Shown: positions 6,121-13,527 of the stretch, one piece after another
Numbering within the stretch: the first letter of the stretch is position 1
Layout: the number at the start of each line of letters is the position of its first letter
DNA from: a virus
Strand: one strand, 5' to 3'
IMG/VR virus record: IMGVR_UViG_3300010392_000899
Location: 1 to 38,708 of that record
Length of the DNA stretch: 38,708 bases
Position numbers and translations under genes: made by a program
Notes under the pieces: model-generated
The model's database searches: none
Told to the model about the DNA's origin: nothing
Seen by the model: the letters and a program-made list of their open reading frames with translations, nothing else

Positions 6121-7908
6121 TCATTTCACGACGGCCAGTCCCGGTCGCTGCATCTCAATCGGTTGATTAAGGCGCGTCGCCAGGTCCGGCAGCTCCTCTT
6201 CGGGCACACCGTTGGGGAAGGTGGCACGAATCCATGCGTTCTCCTCCGCCGACAGGCTACGGCCCAACTTGCCAACCAGAGCCCGGCAGGCCTGGATATG
6301 TGAAAGGGGTTTGATTTCGACCTGCGCCCGGTTGGGCACCTCCAACTCAGTGCCGGGGCGGTCCATGTAGCTGGGCAGGTAGACCTTGCCCAAGTGGGTA
6401 TGGGCATCCAAGCCGCCGAAGGGTTTCGCCTTCTTCTCCTTGGACTTTTCGATCTCTTCCTGTGTCATATCCGGGTAGGCGGCGCGGTCAGCCGCCTTGC
6501 CGGCCTTCTCGATGGGGGTGTCCGGCATCTTGTCGAACGCCTCTCCCCATACCGGTGCATCCACTCGGAACCCGGCCTCATTGAACTGAACCGGCTCGAT
6601 GATGTGCTCCGCAGTCTCGCCGCGATAATCGGTTATGCCGACAATCACCTGGCAGGCGTCACCCATCACCAGCGGCGACACCATCACCTCCTGGCGGGGA
6701 TACACCCCATCGACATGGCGCAGGTCATACGTGAGTGATTGCTTGGCCACTGGGTGAACAAAGGTGATGGTGAGATTCGGCCGCACCTTGCGGGACTGCG
6801 GCTCTGCGGTCAGCAGGAAACGGCACACCTCCAGATCGGGCAGCAGCCGCAATTGATCTCTGCGGATGCGCTGCCAGATCTCGAACCGGGCAAAACCCCG
6901 CGCCATGCCCGGGCGCTTAAGCCTGGCGTCATATTCAGGAATGCAGTCGGCGTTGTAGGCCAACACCCACTTCTCGGCGGCAGTGTTCAGCTCATCGATC
7001 GACTGCACCGGCTCGTACTGCAGACGGGATTCAAATAGCTTCTCAACCCGATTGTTAGCCTCCTCCACGCCGCCCTTGGCGCGGGGGTTTCCCGCCTTGT
7101 GCTCGTAGGTGGCCACCTGCAGCGCACGCAGCGCATTCTTGATGGCGCTAGCCGTGTTGGCACTACCTTTGTCCCATACCAGCAGCAGCGGCACGCCGTG
7201 AAACAGGCGATCACCCAGTTTTTGCCAGCAGTAGAGGAGGAAATCGTAGAGATTGGCCTGTGTCTCGCCCTTGCTCTGGTAGTAGCGAACGATGACGGTA
7301 TTCGAGTAGTGATCCACCAGCACATAGCGCCAGCACTTCAGCTCGCCCACCCGCTCCAGGAATTCTGGTTTGTTCTTGTAGGCCTCGTCATCGCGGATCA
7401 TGTGCTGCTTGCCGTCCGGGGTGTAGAACAGTAGGCAGAGCGACGGGTCCACCATGTGCACATGGTTCGGGTGCAGGCTGCGCAGGTTCACATGAGGAGA
7501 CGCCTGGCGCTGACTGGCCAGGTCCAGTTTCCTCTGGCGAAGCAGCTGGTTGATGCGGCTGTTACTCACATCGAACCGGTGGCCGTTGGCCGCCAACAAT
7601 GCCCTGGCATTAGGCGTCTCCATCGTCGCCTTGCCGTTCTTGCGCACACCCAGGCGAAGAGTGGCGCCCAGTGCGGTCAATGACGCGGTATCCTGGCTCG
7701 TGGTGCCGGCATCAGCCCGGCGCTTGCGACCGGACTGCCAACCGACCTTCGACAACTCCCGATGCAGTCGCTGCAGGGTCCAGCCGTAGTGATCACAGAA
7801 CGCTTGCTTGATCTCGGTCTTGGTGCCCCATGCGGCGGCATCCAGGCGGCATGCAAGATCCCGCAGCGCATCCTGCACCGCCAGCTGAGCTGTTTGTTGT
7901 ACGGCCAT
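6121..7908 (-). CDS. DDE transposase (MuA-like, BcepMu type)
   Basis: 595 residues. An N-terminal DNA-binding part (about 1-135) leads to an integrase-core RNase H fold and a C-terminal beta-barrel-like part. Candidate catalytic residues are D154 (HMVDPSL), D246 (LLVWDKGSAN) and E282 or E283 (NPRAKGGVEEANN), with DDE-type spacing. A conserved VLVDHYS strand lies between the first two. It carries out strand transfer of the phage ends into target DNA, both at integration and during lytic replication, and needs the ATPase encoded next. Likely binding sites are the GATAA repeats at the phage ends. Usual length for the family, intact. Confidence 0.93.
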   Translation of the reverse strand: MAVQQTAQLAVQDALRDLACRLDAAAWGTKTEIKQAFCDHYGWTLQRLHRELSKVGWQSGRKRRADAGTTSQDTASLTALGATLRLGVRKNGKATMETPNARALLAANGHRFDVSNSRINQLLRQRKLDLASQRQASPHVNLRSLHPNHVHMVDPSLCLLFYTPDGKQHMIRDDEAYKNKPEFLERVGELKCWRYVLVDHYSNTVIVRYYQSKGETQANLYDFLLYCWQKLGDRLFHGVPLLLVWDKGSANTASAIKNALRALQVATYEHKAGNPRAKGGVEEANNRVEKLFESRLQYEPVQSIDELNTAAEKWVLAYNADCIPEYDARLKRPGMARGFARFEIWQRIRRDQLRLLPDLEVCRFLLTAEPQSRKVRPNLTITFVHPVAKQSLTYDLRHVDGVYPRQEVMVSPLVMGDACQVIVGITDYRGETAEHIIEPVQFNEAGFRVDAPVWGEAFDKMPDTPIEKAGKAADRAAYPDMTQEEIEKSKEKKAKPFGGLDAHTHLGKVYLPSYMDRPGTELEVPNRAQVEIKPLSHIQACRALVGKLGRSLSAEENAWIRATFPNGVPEEELPDLATRLNQPIEMQRPGLAVVK

Positions 7909-7976
7909 TCTTATTATCCCCTAATAACTGCTGAGCCCTTTTTATTATTGGGTCCGCTTCTTGTTGTTTGAGGTTG

Positions 7977-8900
7977 TTAATCCACCACCCCGGGTGCGTT
8001 CAACTCACGCTCATCGGCGCGCATCTTGTAGCCGATAAAAACCTCTTCAGAGGTAGCCATCAGATCGCCCACATGCGCCCACATTTGGGTAATCACGTGG
8101 TGATAAGTCACCGCCATTGCCTCGATACCGGGCTCCGCCTCTTCTTCGGTCATATCGCCCAGGTCACCGTTGAGAATCTGATCGCGCAGCACGGCCAGCT
8201 TGTCGAATGCTTCCAACGCCTGGAAGGCGGCGGTCTGGGTCTGGATTTGGGTTTCGGAAACCAGCTCTGGCCAGCTGGGCAACTTCCGACCGCCGTGCAG
8301 CTGCTTGTCCAGTTCATTGATCTTGGCGTCTTTCTGCGTGAGGAGCTTTTCGTGGACCTCGTTGTCCTGTTCCCGCTTGTCTTTTTCCTTACGCAGGTTC
8401 TCGCGCAACTCCCGCGTCGACATCCGGTCGATTTCATCCAGCGTCAGCCCGGCGATGGTGCCGCCCTCGGCCAATTCCTCCAGCTCATCGTCATCCTCCA
8501 CCATCAATTCCAGGAGCTTTGACTTGCCCAGGTTGGCCAGCGCCGCTTTCTTGGGACCGCTGTATTTGATTGCGGCCTGCATTGACCTCTGTGCCATGCG
8601 ATGGGACACACCGATCTCATGCAGCGTTGGCAGGAACTCACCGTGGGGCAGATGCTCCTTCAAGAGAATCAGCCGTTTCCCCGCTTCCAGCATGGATTCC
8701 GCCGAGTTCTGAAAGTAAAACCTGACTTCGTTGATTAACCGGAATTGATCGAACGGCAGGCCATCGCCGTATTGCGCATCGATCACCGTGAGGCGCTGGA
8801 TCAGCTCATCACTGGCCGCCGTCACTTCGTTGATCGCCTCGACATCCACGGCGTCCATCGGGTCGGCGGGCGGCGTTGCGGGTTTTCTTCCTCTTGCCAT
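7977..8900 (-). CDS. DUF3102-type early protein
   Basis: 307 residues. Residues about 60-120 (MLEAGKRLILLKEHLPHGEF, then HEIGVSHRMAQRSMQAAIKY) match the DUF3102 pattern, an HTH-bearing domain common in transposable phages next to the transposase. A long charged coiled coil follows (about 170-220, RELRENLRKEKDKREQDNE), then a helical end. It probably binds DNA, possibly with a role like a partition or regulatory protein; no function is established. The ATG follows GAGGAG. A 68-base AT-rich gap with no gene separates it from the transposase. Confidence 0.75.
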   Translation of the reverse strand: MARGRKPATPPADPMDAVDVEAINEVTAASDELIQRLTVIDAQYGDGLPFDQFRLINEVRFYFQNSAESMLEAGKRLILLKEHLPHGEFLPTLHEIGVSHRMAQRSMQAAIKYSGPKKAALANLGKSKLLELMVEDDDELEELAEGGTIAGLTLDEIDRMSTRELRENLRKEKDKREQDNEVHEKLLTQKDAKINELDKQLHGGRKLPSWPELVSETQIQTQTAAFQALEAFDKLAVLRDQILNGDLGDMTEEEAEPGIEAMAVTYHHVITQMWAHVGDLMATSEEVFIGYKMRADERELNAPGVVD

Positions 8901-8910
8901 TGCTTACTCC

Positions 8911-9219
8911 TCAGTAGGGGTTACGGGTAAAGCGGTTTTTGGTTTCCGCCAGCTTGTTTTCGCGGCGGCTGATACCGTTCAGCATCGCCACCCCGATCTG
9001 GGGGATGCGCGGCGTCAACCGCCAGCGGTTGGTATCCGGCAGCTTCTCCGCCAGGCCGGCTTGCTTCAGGTTGGCCAGGTCGTGGGTGACATGGGCCGGG
9101 TTGATATCCAGGGACTTGCTGATCTCTCCCGGGGCCAGGCCGTCCACCTCGTGCCCGCCCAGGTGCACCAGGATGCGTAGAACTCGCTGCTGGCTGTTGC
9201 TGATATACCGGTCAGTCAT
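8911..9219 (-). CDS. Winged helix-turn-helix regulator
   Basis: 102 residues. QRVLRILVHLGGHEVDGLAP, then EISKSLDINPAHVTHDLANL and a wing (GLAEKLPDTNRWRLTP) give a complete MarR/IclR-like winged helix covering nearly the whole protein. It should bind DNA. It overlaps the upstream gene by 8 bases and sits in the regulator cluster of the early operon. Confidence 0.75.
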   Translation of the reverse strand: MTDRYISNSQQRVLRILVHLGGHEVDGLAPGEISKSLDINPAHVTHDLANLKQAGLAEKLPDTNRWRLTPRIPQIGVAMLNGISRRENKLAETKNRFTRNPY

Positions 9220-9439
9220 GGGCGATCTCCCCGCGCCGGGACAGGTCGTAGTCGCTCATCCCGCAGGTGCCGTCGTCGTCGGGGCCATTCAGCCCGGCAT
9301 AGGCAGGGAAGCGCAGCAGGTTGACCGCCGGCCGACCGCCGGCCGCGGGACGGCGCTTGACGAAATAGGCCGTTTCCCTGCTGCTCAGCGGCATGCGGAT
9401 GGACAGGCGGTCGCCGGGTTTGAGTGTTGTGGGTCTCAT
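9212..9439 (-). CDS. Hypothetical early protein, 75 residues
   Basis: Begins MRPTTLKPGDRLSIRMPLSS; the rest is beta-rich with AYFVKRR and a C-terminal GMSDYDLSRRGE. The ATG at 9439 is chosen because GGAGAG lies just upstream, overlapping the end of the previous gene. No family recognised. Confidence 0.6.
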   Translation of the reverse strand: MRPTTLKPGDRLSIRMPLSSRETAYFVKRRPAAGGRPAVNLLRFPAYAGLNGPDDDGTCGMSDYDLSRRGEIAHD

Positions 9440-9443
9440 GGGG

Positions 9444-9932
9444 TTACTCTCCAAAGTCCAGTTCAGGTAAATCGGTCCGTTCCACCTCAGCGCGGTGCCA
9501 AGCCAGGTCTTCCATCGTGGCCGTCAGGGCCTGGAGGGTTTCGTCGGCGCTTATGTGCCGCTCGGCGAATCGCAACAGGGCGTCGATAGCCGTGGTGCAT
9601 GAACTCTGCAATGCGTTGATATTCTTGGCTTTTGCCTTGCGACCGGTAGGTATAGCAATGGTCATCAGGTGGCCACTGTGGGCGATGTAGCGCGTCAAGT
9701 ACTGATACGGGCACTCGCAGGCATGCTCCAGGGGCCGGATCAGGTGGCTGGGCAGGCTGCCGCCGTCCGCATACTTATAGAGTGTCCAGTGCTTGATACC
9801 CATGCGGTCGGCCACCCGCTCCACAGACAGGTTGTGGACCTCCTTTGCGTACTCCAGCAGGAGCCGCATGGCATGGCCCATGCTGCTGGGCTGCAGGCGC
9901 TTCCAATTACGCCGGTACATTGGAACCCCCAC
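9444..9932 (-). CDS. HTH regulator, possibly CII-like
   Basis: 162 residues. LSVERVADRMGIKHWTLYKY at about 35-54 is an HTH of the kind found in phage regulatory CII-type proteins (such as the CP76 family). Later segments are helical (TAIDALLRFAERHISADETL, QALTATMEDLAWHRAEVE). Start GTG at 9932 has AAGGGGGG at spacing 5; an ATG four codons on (9920) is also possible. The 59-base AT-rich gap upstream (9933-9991) may carry a secondary promoter, but I see no clean -35/-10 pair. Confidence 0.7.
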   Translation of the reverse strand: MGVPMYRRNWKRLQPSSMGHAMRLLLEYAKEVHNLSVERVADRMGIKHWTLYKYADGGSLPSHLIRPLEHACECPYQYLTRYIAHSGHLMTIAIPTGRKAKAKNINALQSSCTTAIDALLRFAERHISADETLQALTATMEDLAWHRAEVERTDLPELDFGE

Positions 9933-9991
9933 GAATACCCCCCTTGCAGAAATAAAAGGAATTTGGATATTTCAAAATCATTTCTAAACCG

Positions 9992-10393
9992 TTAGTCTTT
10001 CCTACAGGCGGAAGAACAAGAGGTTGCAGCACATGGGCAAGGAACTAGGCACAACCGTACTTGAAGAACGACTGGGGGCTCAGCGCACGCTGCTGGCGAT
10101 GCTGGTTGCTCACCTGGAGGACAACGGCCTGATTGATCGGGCCGCACTTGAGTCGGGGTACTGGCAGGTGCACGAGCAGTCTGGTCTTGGCGATCATGCG
10201 CAGTACGACATGATTGGGCTTTTTCATCAGGTCGACTTGACGCTTGATCTATGGGAGGCGCGGCGGCAATAACCCTCTCGGCAGTCTCATTCGAGATATA
10301 ACGCTTGCCGTTCCTGCGGATACCCTGTCGTACCAGGGCCGCTATGCGGTTAAGCGATGGGTCATCAAGTGGGGTTGTATCACGCGACTTCAT
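9992..10393 (-). CDS. Early operon protein with doubtful C-terminal part
   Basis: 133 residues from an ATG overlapping the Ner-like stop (ATGA). The first 50 residues look real (NRIAALVRQGIRRNGKRYIS, then NETAERVIAAAPP) and suggest a small helical DNA-binding protein. After about residue 53 the sequence becomes Ser/Pro/Ala/Cys-rich with no visible structure. That part is antisense to a well-composed plus-strand frame at 10033-10272. Either the C-terminus is disordered or the gene once ended earlier and was frameshifted. The N-terminal part is much surer than the rest. Confidence 0.5.
   Translation of the reverse strand: MKSRDTTPLDDPSLNRIAALVRQGIRRNGKRYISNETAERVIAAAPPIDQASSRPDEKAQSCRTAHDRQDQTARAPASTPTQVRPDQSGRCPPGEQPASPAACAEPPVVLQVRLCLVPCPCAATSCSSACRKD
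10033..10272 (+). CDS. Possible small protein encoded against the early operon
   Basis: 79 residues (MGKELGTTVLEERLGAQRTL..., YDMIGLFHQVDLTLDLWEAR). The composition is typical of a real helical protein, leucines are mostly CTG, and AGAGG lies about 9 bases before the ATG. It lies on the opposite strand from every gene around it, inside the C-terminal part of 9992-10393. If expressed it would come from a plus-strand promoter in the AT-rich 9933-10030 stretch. No family recognised. The overlap means one of the two frames may be spurious in this interval. Confidence 0.45.
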   Translation: MGKELGTTVLEERLGAQRTLLAMLVAHLEDNGLIDRAALESGYWQVHEQSGLGDHAQYDMIGLFHQVDLTLDLWEARRQ

Positions 10394-10716
10394 CGGCTGG
10401 ACTCCCGGCGGTTGGTCAGGAGGTAACCGGCGGCAGCGAGCGCCTCTTGAGCGGCCTGGCGGTGTTTGGCACGGGCCACAAGGTCTACCACCGGCCGCTG
10501 GCGATATTGCTGGTGGTACTGGGGCTGGTCGTCGAAGACCTTCTCAAAGGGTTGGCCGATGGCGATGGACAGGGCCCGGGCGATGCGCGCCGAGTAGGCC
10601 TTTCGGTGGGCGACGTTGTGGATGTGCTGGGGGGTTACGCCCAGCAACCGGGCGATGTCAGTGAATGTCAATTGCTTGTCATTCAGTGCCTGGAGGATCT
10701 CTTTACCGGTCAACAT
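10390..10716 (-). CDS. Ner/Cro-like HTH regulator, first gene of the early operon
   Basis: 108 residues. FTDIARLLGVTPQHIHNVAH at about 17-36, followed by RIARALSIAIGQPFEKVF, is a Cro/Ner-type HTH. The C-terminal half is basic and Gln-rich. In Mu, Ner is the first early gene and shuts down early and repressor transcription. The position here, first in the operon and divergent from the repressor, is the same. A 7-bp stem (10732-10747) lies in the leader before its GGAG and ATG. Confidence 0.75.
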   Translation of the reverse strand: MLTGKEILQALNDKQLTFTDIARLLGVTPQHIHNVAHRKAYSARIARALSIAIGQPFEKVFDDQPQYHQQYRQRPVVDLVARAKHRQAAQEALAAAGYLLTNRRESSR

Positions 10717-10751
10717 GGGTGGTCTCCAAATCGGCCGCTGGCGGCCGGTTT

Positions 10752-10776
10752 CAAATGCGACAGCATGTCGTATTTG
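10752..10776. promoter_or_regulatory. Operator-like dyad O1
   Basis: Half-sites CAAATGCGACA and TGTCGTATTTG are inverted repeats (10 of 11 bases) around a 3-base centre. The outer CAAATGCG is shared with O2. Confidence 0.65.
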
Positions 10777-10798
10777 AGTGAATTAGATTCTAGGTTTC

Positions 10799-10823
10799 CA
10801 AATGCGCAGACGTGACGCATTTG
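10799..10823. promoter_or_regulatory. Operator-like dyad O2
   Basis: CAAATGCG and CGCATTTG are perfect inverted repeats 9 bases apart, extended by one more pair outside. Same 25-base length and outer sequence as O1, with centres 47 bp apart. Confidence 0.65.
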
Positions 10824-10862
10824 GAAAATTTAATAACGCGAAAACAGGTTAAGAAGGATTAT

Positions 10863-10878
10863 GGGACATTAATGTCCC
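10863..10878. promoter_or_regulatory. Perfect 16-bp palindrome before the repressor start
   Basis: GGGACATTAATGTCCC is its own reverse complement and lies 18 bases before the repressor ATG. It may be an operator for autoregulation or for a second regulator such as the Ner-like protein. Confidence 0.6.
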
Positions 10879-10895
10879 GTTGTAAAGGGGCTTTT

Positions 10896-11303
10896 ATGAC
10901 TCTATCAGTAGGGGAGCGCATTAAGTCGATTCGTGGATCACGTGGAGTGGCCGAGTTCGCTGGAGCTCTCGGCGTAAACCGGAAGACGGTAACTCGATGG
11001 GAGGCTGATAAAGCTTTCCCTGATGGAGCCTCTTTATTGGCTCTCCGAGAAAAATTCGGCGTTGATCCTGGCTGGGTGCTCACCGGCGAGGGCGAGGCAC
11101 CCTGTGATTCAACCCTATCATCCGATGAGCGCGAGCTTCTCGCGCTTTACAGATCCGCACCACTGACCGGGAAGATGGCCGCAGTGGGCGCCCTTCAGGG
11201 GGCGATGGGCGCGGCACCGGTCAAGAAGCAGGTCAATGTCAGCGCCAGCGGCGGTCAAGCTGCCGGGCGAAAGATCGTCAATAAGAAGGGAGGGAAGTCT
11301 TGA
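10896..11303 (+). CDS. Phage repressor, CI-like HTH without protease domain
   Basis: 135 residues from the ATG at 10896, preceded by AAGGGG at spacing 5. Residues about 4-60 form an XRE/CI HTH (RIKSIRGSRGVAEFAGALGV, NRKTVTRWE) followed by the GVDPGWVLTGEG motif common in CI/C2-type phage repressors. There is no S24 self-cleavage domain. The tail instead holds KKQVNVSASGGQAAGRKIVN, repeated in similar form at the start of the next protein. It should maintain lysogeny by repressing the early operon. Confidence 0.85.
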   Translation: MTLSVGERIKSIRGSRGVAEFAGALGVNRKTVTRWEADKAFPDGASLLALREKFGVDPGWVLTGEGEAPCDSTLSSDERELLALYRSAPLTGKMAAVGALQGAMGAAPVKKQVNVSASGGQAAGRKIVNKKGGKS

Positions 11304-11929
11304 GCAAGAAAGTCAATGTGGCCGTGACGGATGGCCAAGCAGCAGGCAACGATATCATTAACGAAGCGCCCCGCACTCGTATCCAGACCGGTGCAATCAA
11401 CGGCGGCCAGAATATCATCGGGCAGACGGGAGACATTCATCTGCAAATGCCTGCTCAACCAAGAATCAAGGTGGTCATCCAGCCCGGTCCGGAGCACATC
11501 ACCGATGCGCAGAAAGTTCGGCTGCGGGATCTGGTCAACGAGGTGATCGAATTAGAGGCGGCCATCAAGCGCACCCCGAAGCGCCACGCCATTGTATGGT
11601 CGGCCCTGACCCGCAAGCTTAAGGTCACCAGCTACCACCTGATCCCTGCCACCGCCTTCGCCCGGGCAGAGAAGTATCTGATGACCTGGTCTGCCCGACT
11701 GCGTTCGACCAAACGTGCCCCAAAAAAAGACCCCAACTGGCGTAACAGCCGTTATCGCTACATCCATGCTGCCCTCAAAGAGATCGGGCAGCAGGATGAG
11801 CTGCCCCAGTTGCTGGCAAATCGCTACAGCGGTCGATCGCTGAAAGACTTGTCCGAGCTGGAGCTGGAGGCCGTATATCGGGCGGTTGCGGAGAAGAAAA
11901 AAGCAGCGCGCCGGAACGGCGCCATCTAA
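11300..11929 (+). CDS. ORF6C-like protein co-transcribed with the repressor
   Basis: 209 residues from a TTG that overlaps the repressor stop (TTGA), after AGGGAGGG. The N-terminus has VNVAVTDGQAAGNDIINEAP, then TGAINGGQNIIGQTGDIHLQ, a beta-repeat-like Gly/Gln/Ile pattern. Residues about 70-135 (KVRLRDLVNEVIELEAAIKR, VWSALTRKLKVTSYHLIPAT) resemble the ORF6C domain of phage antirepressor-type proteins. The C-terminus is basic. Role likely in immunity control, perhaps as partner or antagonist of the repressor. This is inferred from coupling and the shared motif. Confidence 0.6.
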   Translation: MSKKVNVAVTDGQAAGNDIINEAPRTRIQTGAINGGQNIIGQTGDIHLQMPAQPRIKVVIQPGPEHITDAQKVRLRDLVNEVIELEAAIKRTPKRHAIVWSALTRKLKVTSYHLIPATAFARAEKYLMTWSARLRSTKRAPKKDPNWRNSRYRYIHAALKEIGQQDELPQLLANRYSGRSLKDLSELELEAVYRAVAEKKKAARRNGAI

Positions 11930-11945
11930 ATCAGCCCCGCAGGGT

Positions 11946-11975
11946 GTAGGGGCATCGCCCCTACCGCTGCGCGGT
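11946..11975 (+). terminator. Tandem hairpins after the repressor operon
   Basis: GTAGGGGC and GCCCCTAC form a perfect 8-bp stem with loop ATC (11946-11964). ACCGC and GCGGT form a second, overlapping stem (11963-11975). No T-run follows, so this is a weak or factor-dependent terminator or another RNA structure. The rest of 11930-12026 holds no gene I can see. Confidence 0.35.
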
Positions 11976-12026
11976 CAGAAAGGAGCAGTCTCGACTGCCC
12001 CAACAACCAGACAATGGGGTACACCA

Positions 12027-12650
12027 ATGGAGCCCGAAAGCACCTGTCCCTACTGCCACCAGGCCTTGGCCAAACGCCCACAGCGCAAAACCAAATGCCC
12101 TCACTGTGAGCAACCTATTCATGTAAAGCGCCCGTTCGGTGCACCGAAAGGCACCAAAGCCCTGCTCACCGCTGAACAGGCGCAGGAAGAGGAAGCAAAA
12201 TGGCAGGCCAGCCAACAACTCGATTTCTGGCGGCGCATCGTGGCGGATGCCGGGGACCTGGGTCTATTCGAGAAGCATGTGGCCGCCGGTATGGCCCCAG
12301 ACCTAGCTATAGAGCAGGCGCTGAACGATGCCATGTTCTGTGGCGATCTGCAGAGGATGAAGATGGCGAATGGCGCGATGGCCACGCTACGGCGTCGGCA
12401 AGACCGCGACCCCATGCCATACAAGGAGACGGTCTATCGGCTGGAATTGGAGCAGCTACGGGGGCAAGCGAGGGGTGTTACCGTTAGCAAGCCCAAGCCC
12501 GGCCCCTACGGCGAGGACCGTCGCACCGGCGCGCAGTGCGACCGTTTTCAAGGACGTCAGTTCACGATTGATGAGGCCTTGTCCGAGATGCCGCTGCCCT
12601 GCGGTGCGGATTGCATTTGCGACTATCGACCGATATTCAAATGGGAGTAA
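12027..12650 (+). CDS. Zinc-ribbon protein of unknown role
   Basis: 207 residues. The N-terminus has CPYCHQ and CPHCEQ 17 residues apart, a rubredoxin-type zinc ribbon. The middle is helical (QLDFWRRIVADAGDLGLFEK). The C-terminus has a second cysteine group, CGADCICDYRPIF, like the end of some gpF-type phage proteins. The ATG at 12027 is chosen because the zinc ribbon follows at once; the frame is open further upstream without sensible sequence. It may be a regulator. It lies between immunity and lysis genes. Confidence 0.6.
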   Translation: MEPESTCPYCHQALAKRPQRKTKCPHCEQPIHVKRPFGAPKGTKALLTAEQAQEEEAKWQASQQLDFWRRIVADAGDLGLFEKHVAAGMAPDLAIEQALNDAMFCGDLQRMKMANGAMATLRRRQDRDPMPYKETVYRLELEQLRGQARGVTVSKPKPGPYGEDRRTGAQCDRFQGRQFTIDEALSEMPLPCGADCICDYRPIFKWE

Positions 12651-12686
12651 AGTAGAGGCTTACGGCCTGCTGATAACCCGCATCCT

Positions 12687-12706
12687 TTTTAAACCCGTTT
12701 AAAATA
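12687..12706 (+). promoter_or_regulatory. Late-promoter-like dyad, copy 1
   Basis: TTTTAAAC-CC-GTTTAAAA is a perfect 18-bp dyad with a following TA that gives a -10-like TAAAAT. Nearly the same 21 bases recur at 24164-24184. It lies 24 bases before the endolysin start in the only gap of this arm before the lysis genes. It may be the late promoter bound by the Mor-like activator. The rest of 12651-12729 has a small ATGCC/GGCAT hairpin beside the start and no gene. Confidence 0.55.
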
Positions 12707-12729
12707 CATCCCCCCCATGCCCCGGCATC

Positions 12730-13260
12730 ATGTCGGGCATGTCTCAATATCCAATATCCTTCAGCCTGATCTGCAACTGGCTGCTCTCTCCTGAAATCGA
12801 GGGCGGCTATGTCAATGATCCCGACGATCGCGGCGGTGAGACCCACTTCGGCATCTCCAAGCGGGCGTATCCCGATCTGGACATTGCCAACCTGACGGAA
12901 GATCAGGCACGTGCCCTCTATTTCCGCGATTACTGGCTGACTGCTGCTTGCGACCAGTTTCCGGCCCAGCTGGGCTGGGCGCTGTTTGACGGCGTGGTGA
13001 ATCACAAGATGAGCGTGGCCATTGGGTTGATGCAGCAGTCCCTCGGCGTGAGGGCCGACGGTATCAACGGGCCAGTCACCCAAGCTGCGGCATACCGGTC
13101 CTACCTGCCCGCACTACTCATAGATTACCTGTCTCGGCGTGCCCAGCTGTATCACGACATCACGTTATCCAATCACACCCAATCAAAATTCTACCGGGGC
13201 TGGCTGCGGCGGCTGTTCTTGCTGCAGCGGGCCATTCAAAACCTGGGAGGTTCCCTGTGA
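12730..13260 (+). CDS. Endolysin, glycoside hydrolase family 108
   Basis: 176 residues. SPEIEGGYVNDPDDRGGETH, then FGISKRAYP, is the GH108 N-terminus; E24 of EGGY is the expected catalytic glutamate. The C-terminal half (LGVRADGINGPVTQAA) is the peptidoglycan-binding part usual in this family. It cleaves the glycan chain of murein at host lysis. No signal peptide is evident, so a holin is needed; none is clearly seen, unless a small membrane protein nearby serves. The start has no strong ribosome-binding site; the ATG three codons later is also possible. Confidence 0.9.
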   Translation: MSGMSQYPISFSLICNWLLSPEIEGGYVNDPDDRGGETHFGISKRAYPDLDIANLTEDQARALYFRDYWLTAACDQFPAQLGWALFDGVVNHKMSVAIGLMQQSLGVRADGINGPVTQAAAYRSYLPALLIDYLSRRAQLYHDITLSNHTQSKFYRGWLRRLFLLQRAIQNLGGSL

Positions 13261-13526
13261 GACTTATGCTACTTCTGATTACCGTATTTATCGCCTTGAC
13301 TATAACCGGCTGTGCAGGTGTTGGACTGGAGCGGGACGGCAACGCTTTGGGCACGCACAAGTACGAGGTCGCACCTGACGGGACGGTCTCTGTCGATACC
13401 CGCTCACTACGCGGGGCACCTGACGTAGAGATCCAGCGACCGGACGGGACTGTCGTGCGCATCCTATCGTCCGATGCCCAGAATCAGTTGGGCAAGCTGC
13501 TGTTGCAGTCGCTGACGCCGAATTGA
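13257..13526 (+). CDS. Phage lipoprotein of the lysis cassette
   Basis: 89 residues from a GTG overlapping the endolysin stop. The hydrophobic signal ends in LTITGC, a good lipobox with C19 as the lipidated residue. The mature part is short and polar (YEVAPDGTVSVDTRSLRGAP, IQRPDGTVVR). Its place after the endolysin suggests a lysis role such as an outer-membrane spanin, but it lacks the Pro-rich character of Rz1 proteins. Confidence 0.75.
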   Translation: MRLMLLLITVFIALTITGCAGVGLERDGNALGTHKYEVAPDGTVSVDTRSLRGAPDVEIQRPDGTVVRILSSDAQNQLGKLLLQSLTPN

Positions 13527-13527
13527 T

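Larger units (their letters stand above)
10717..10895. promoter_or_regulatory. Divergent control region between early operon and repressor
   Basis: This 179-base gap separates the leftward early genes from the rightward repressor. It holds two similar 25-bp dyads (10752-10776 and 10799-10823), a perfect 16-bp palindrome (10863-10878) and a GC hairpin in the early leader (10732-10747). A possible minus-strand -10 (TAGAAT, read from 10792 to 10787) lies between the two dyads, without a good -35. A repressor bound to either dyad could block it. Confidence 0.7.
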
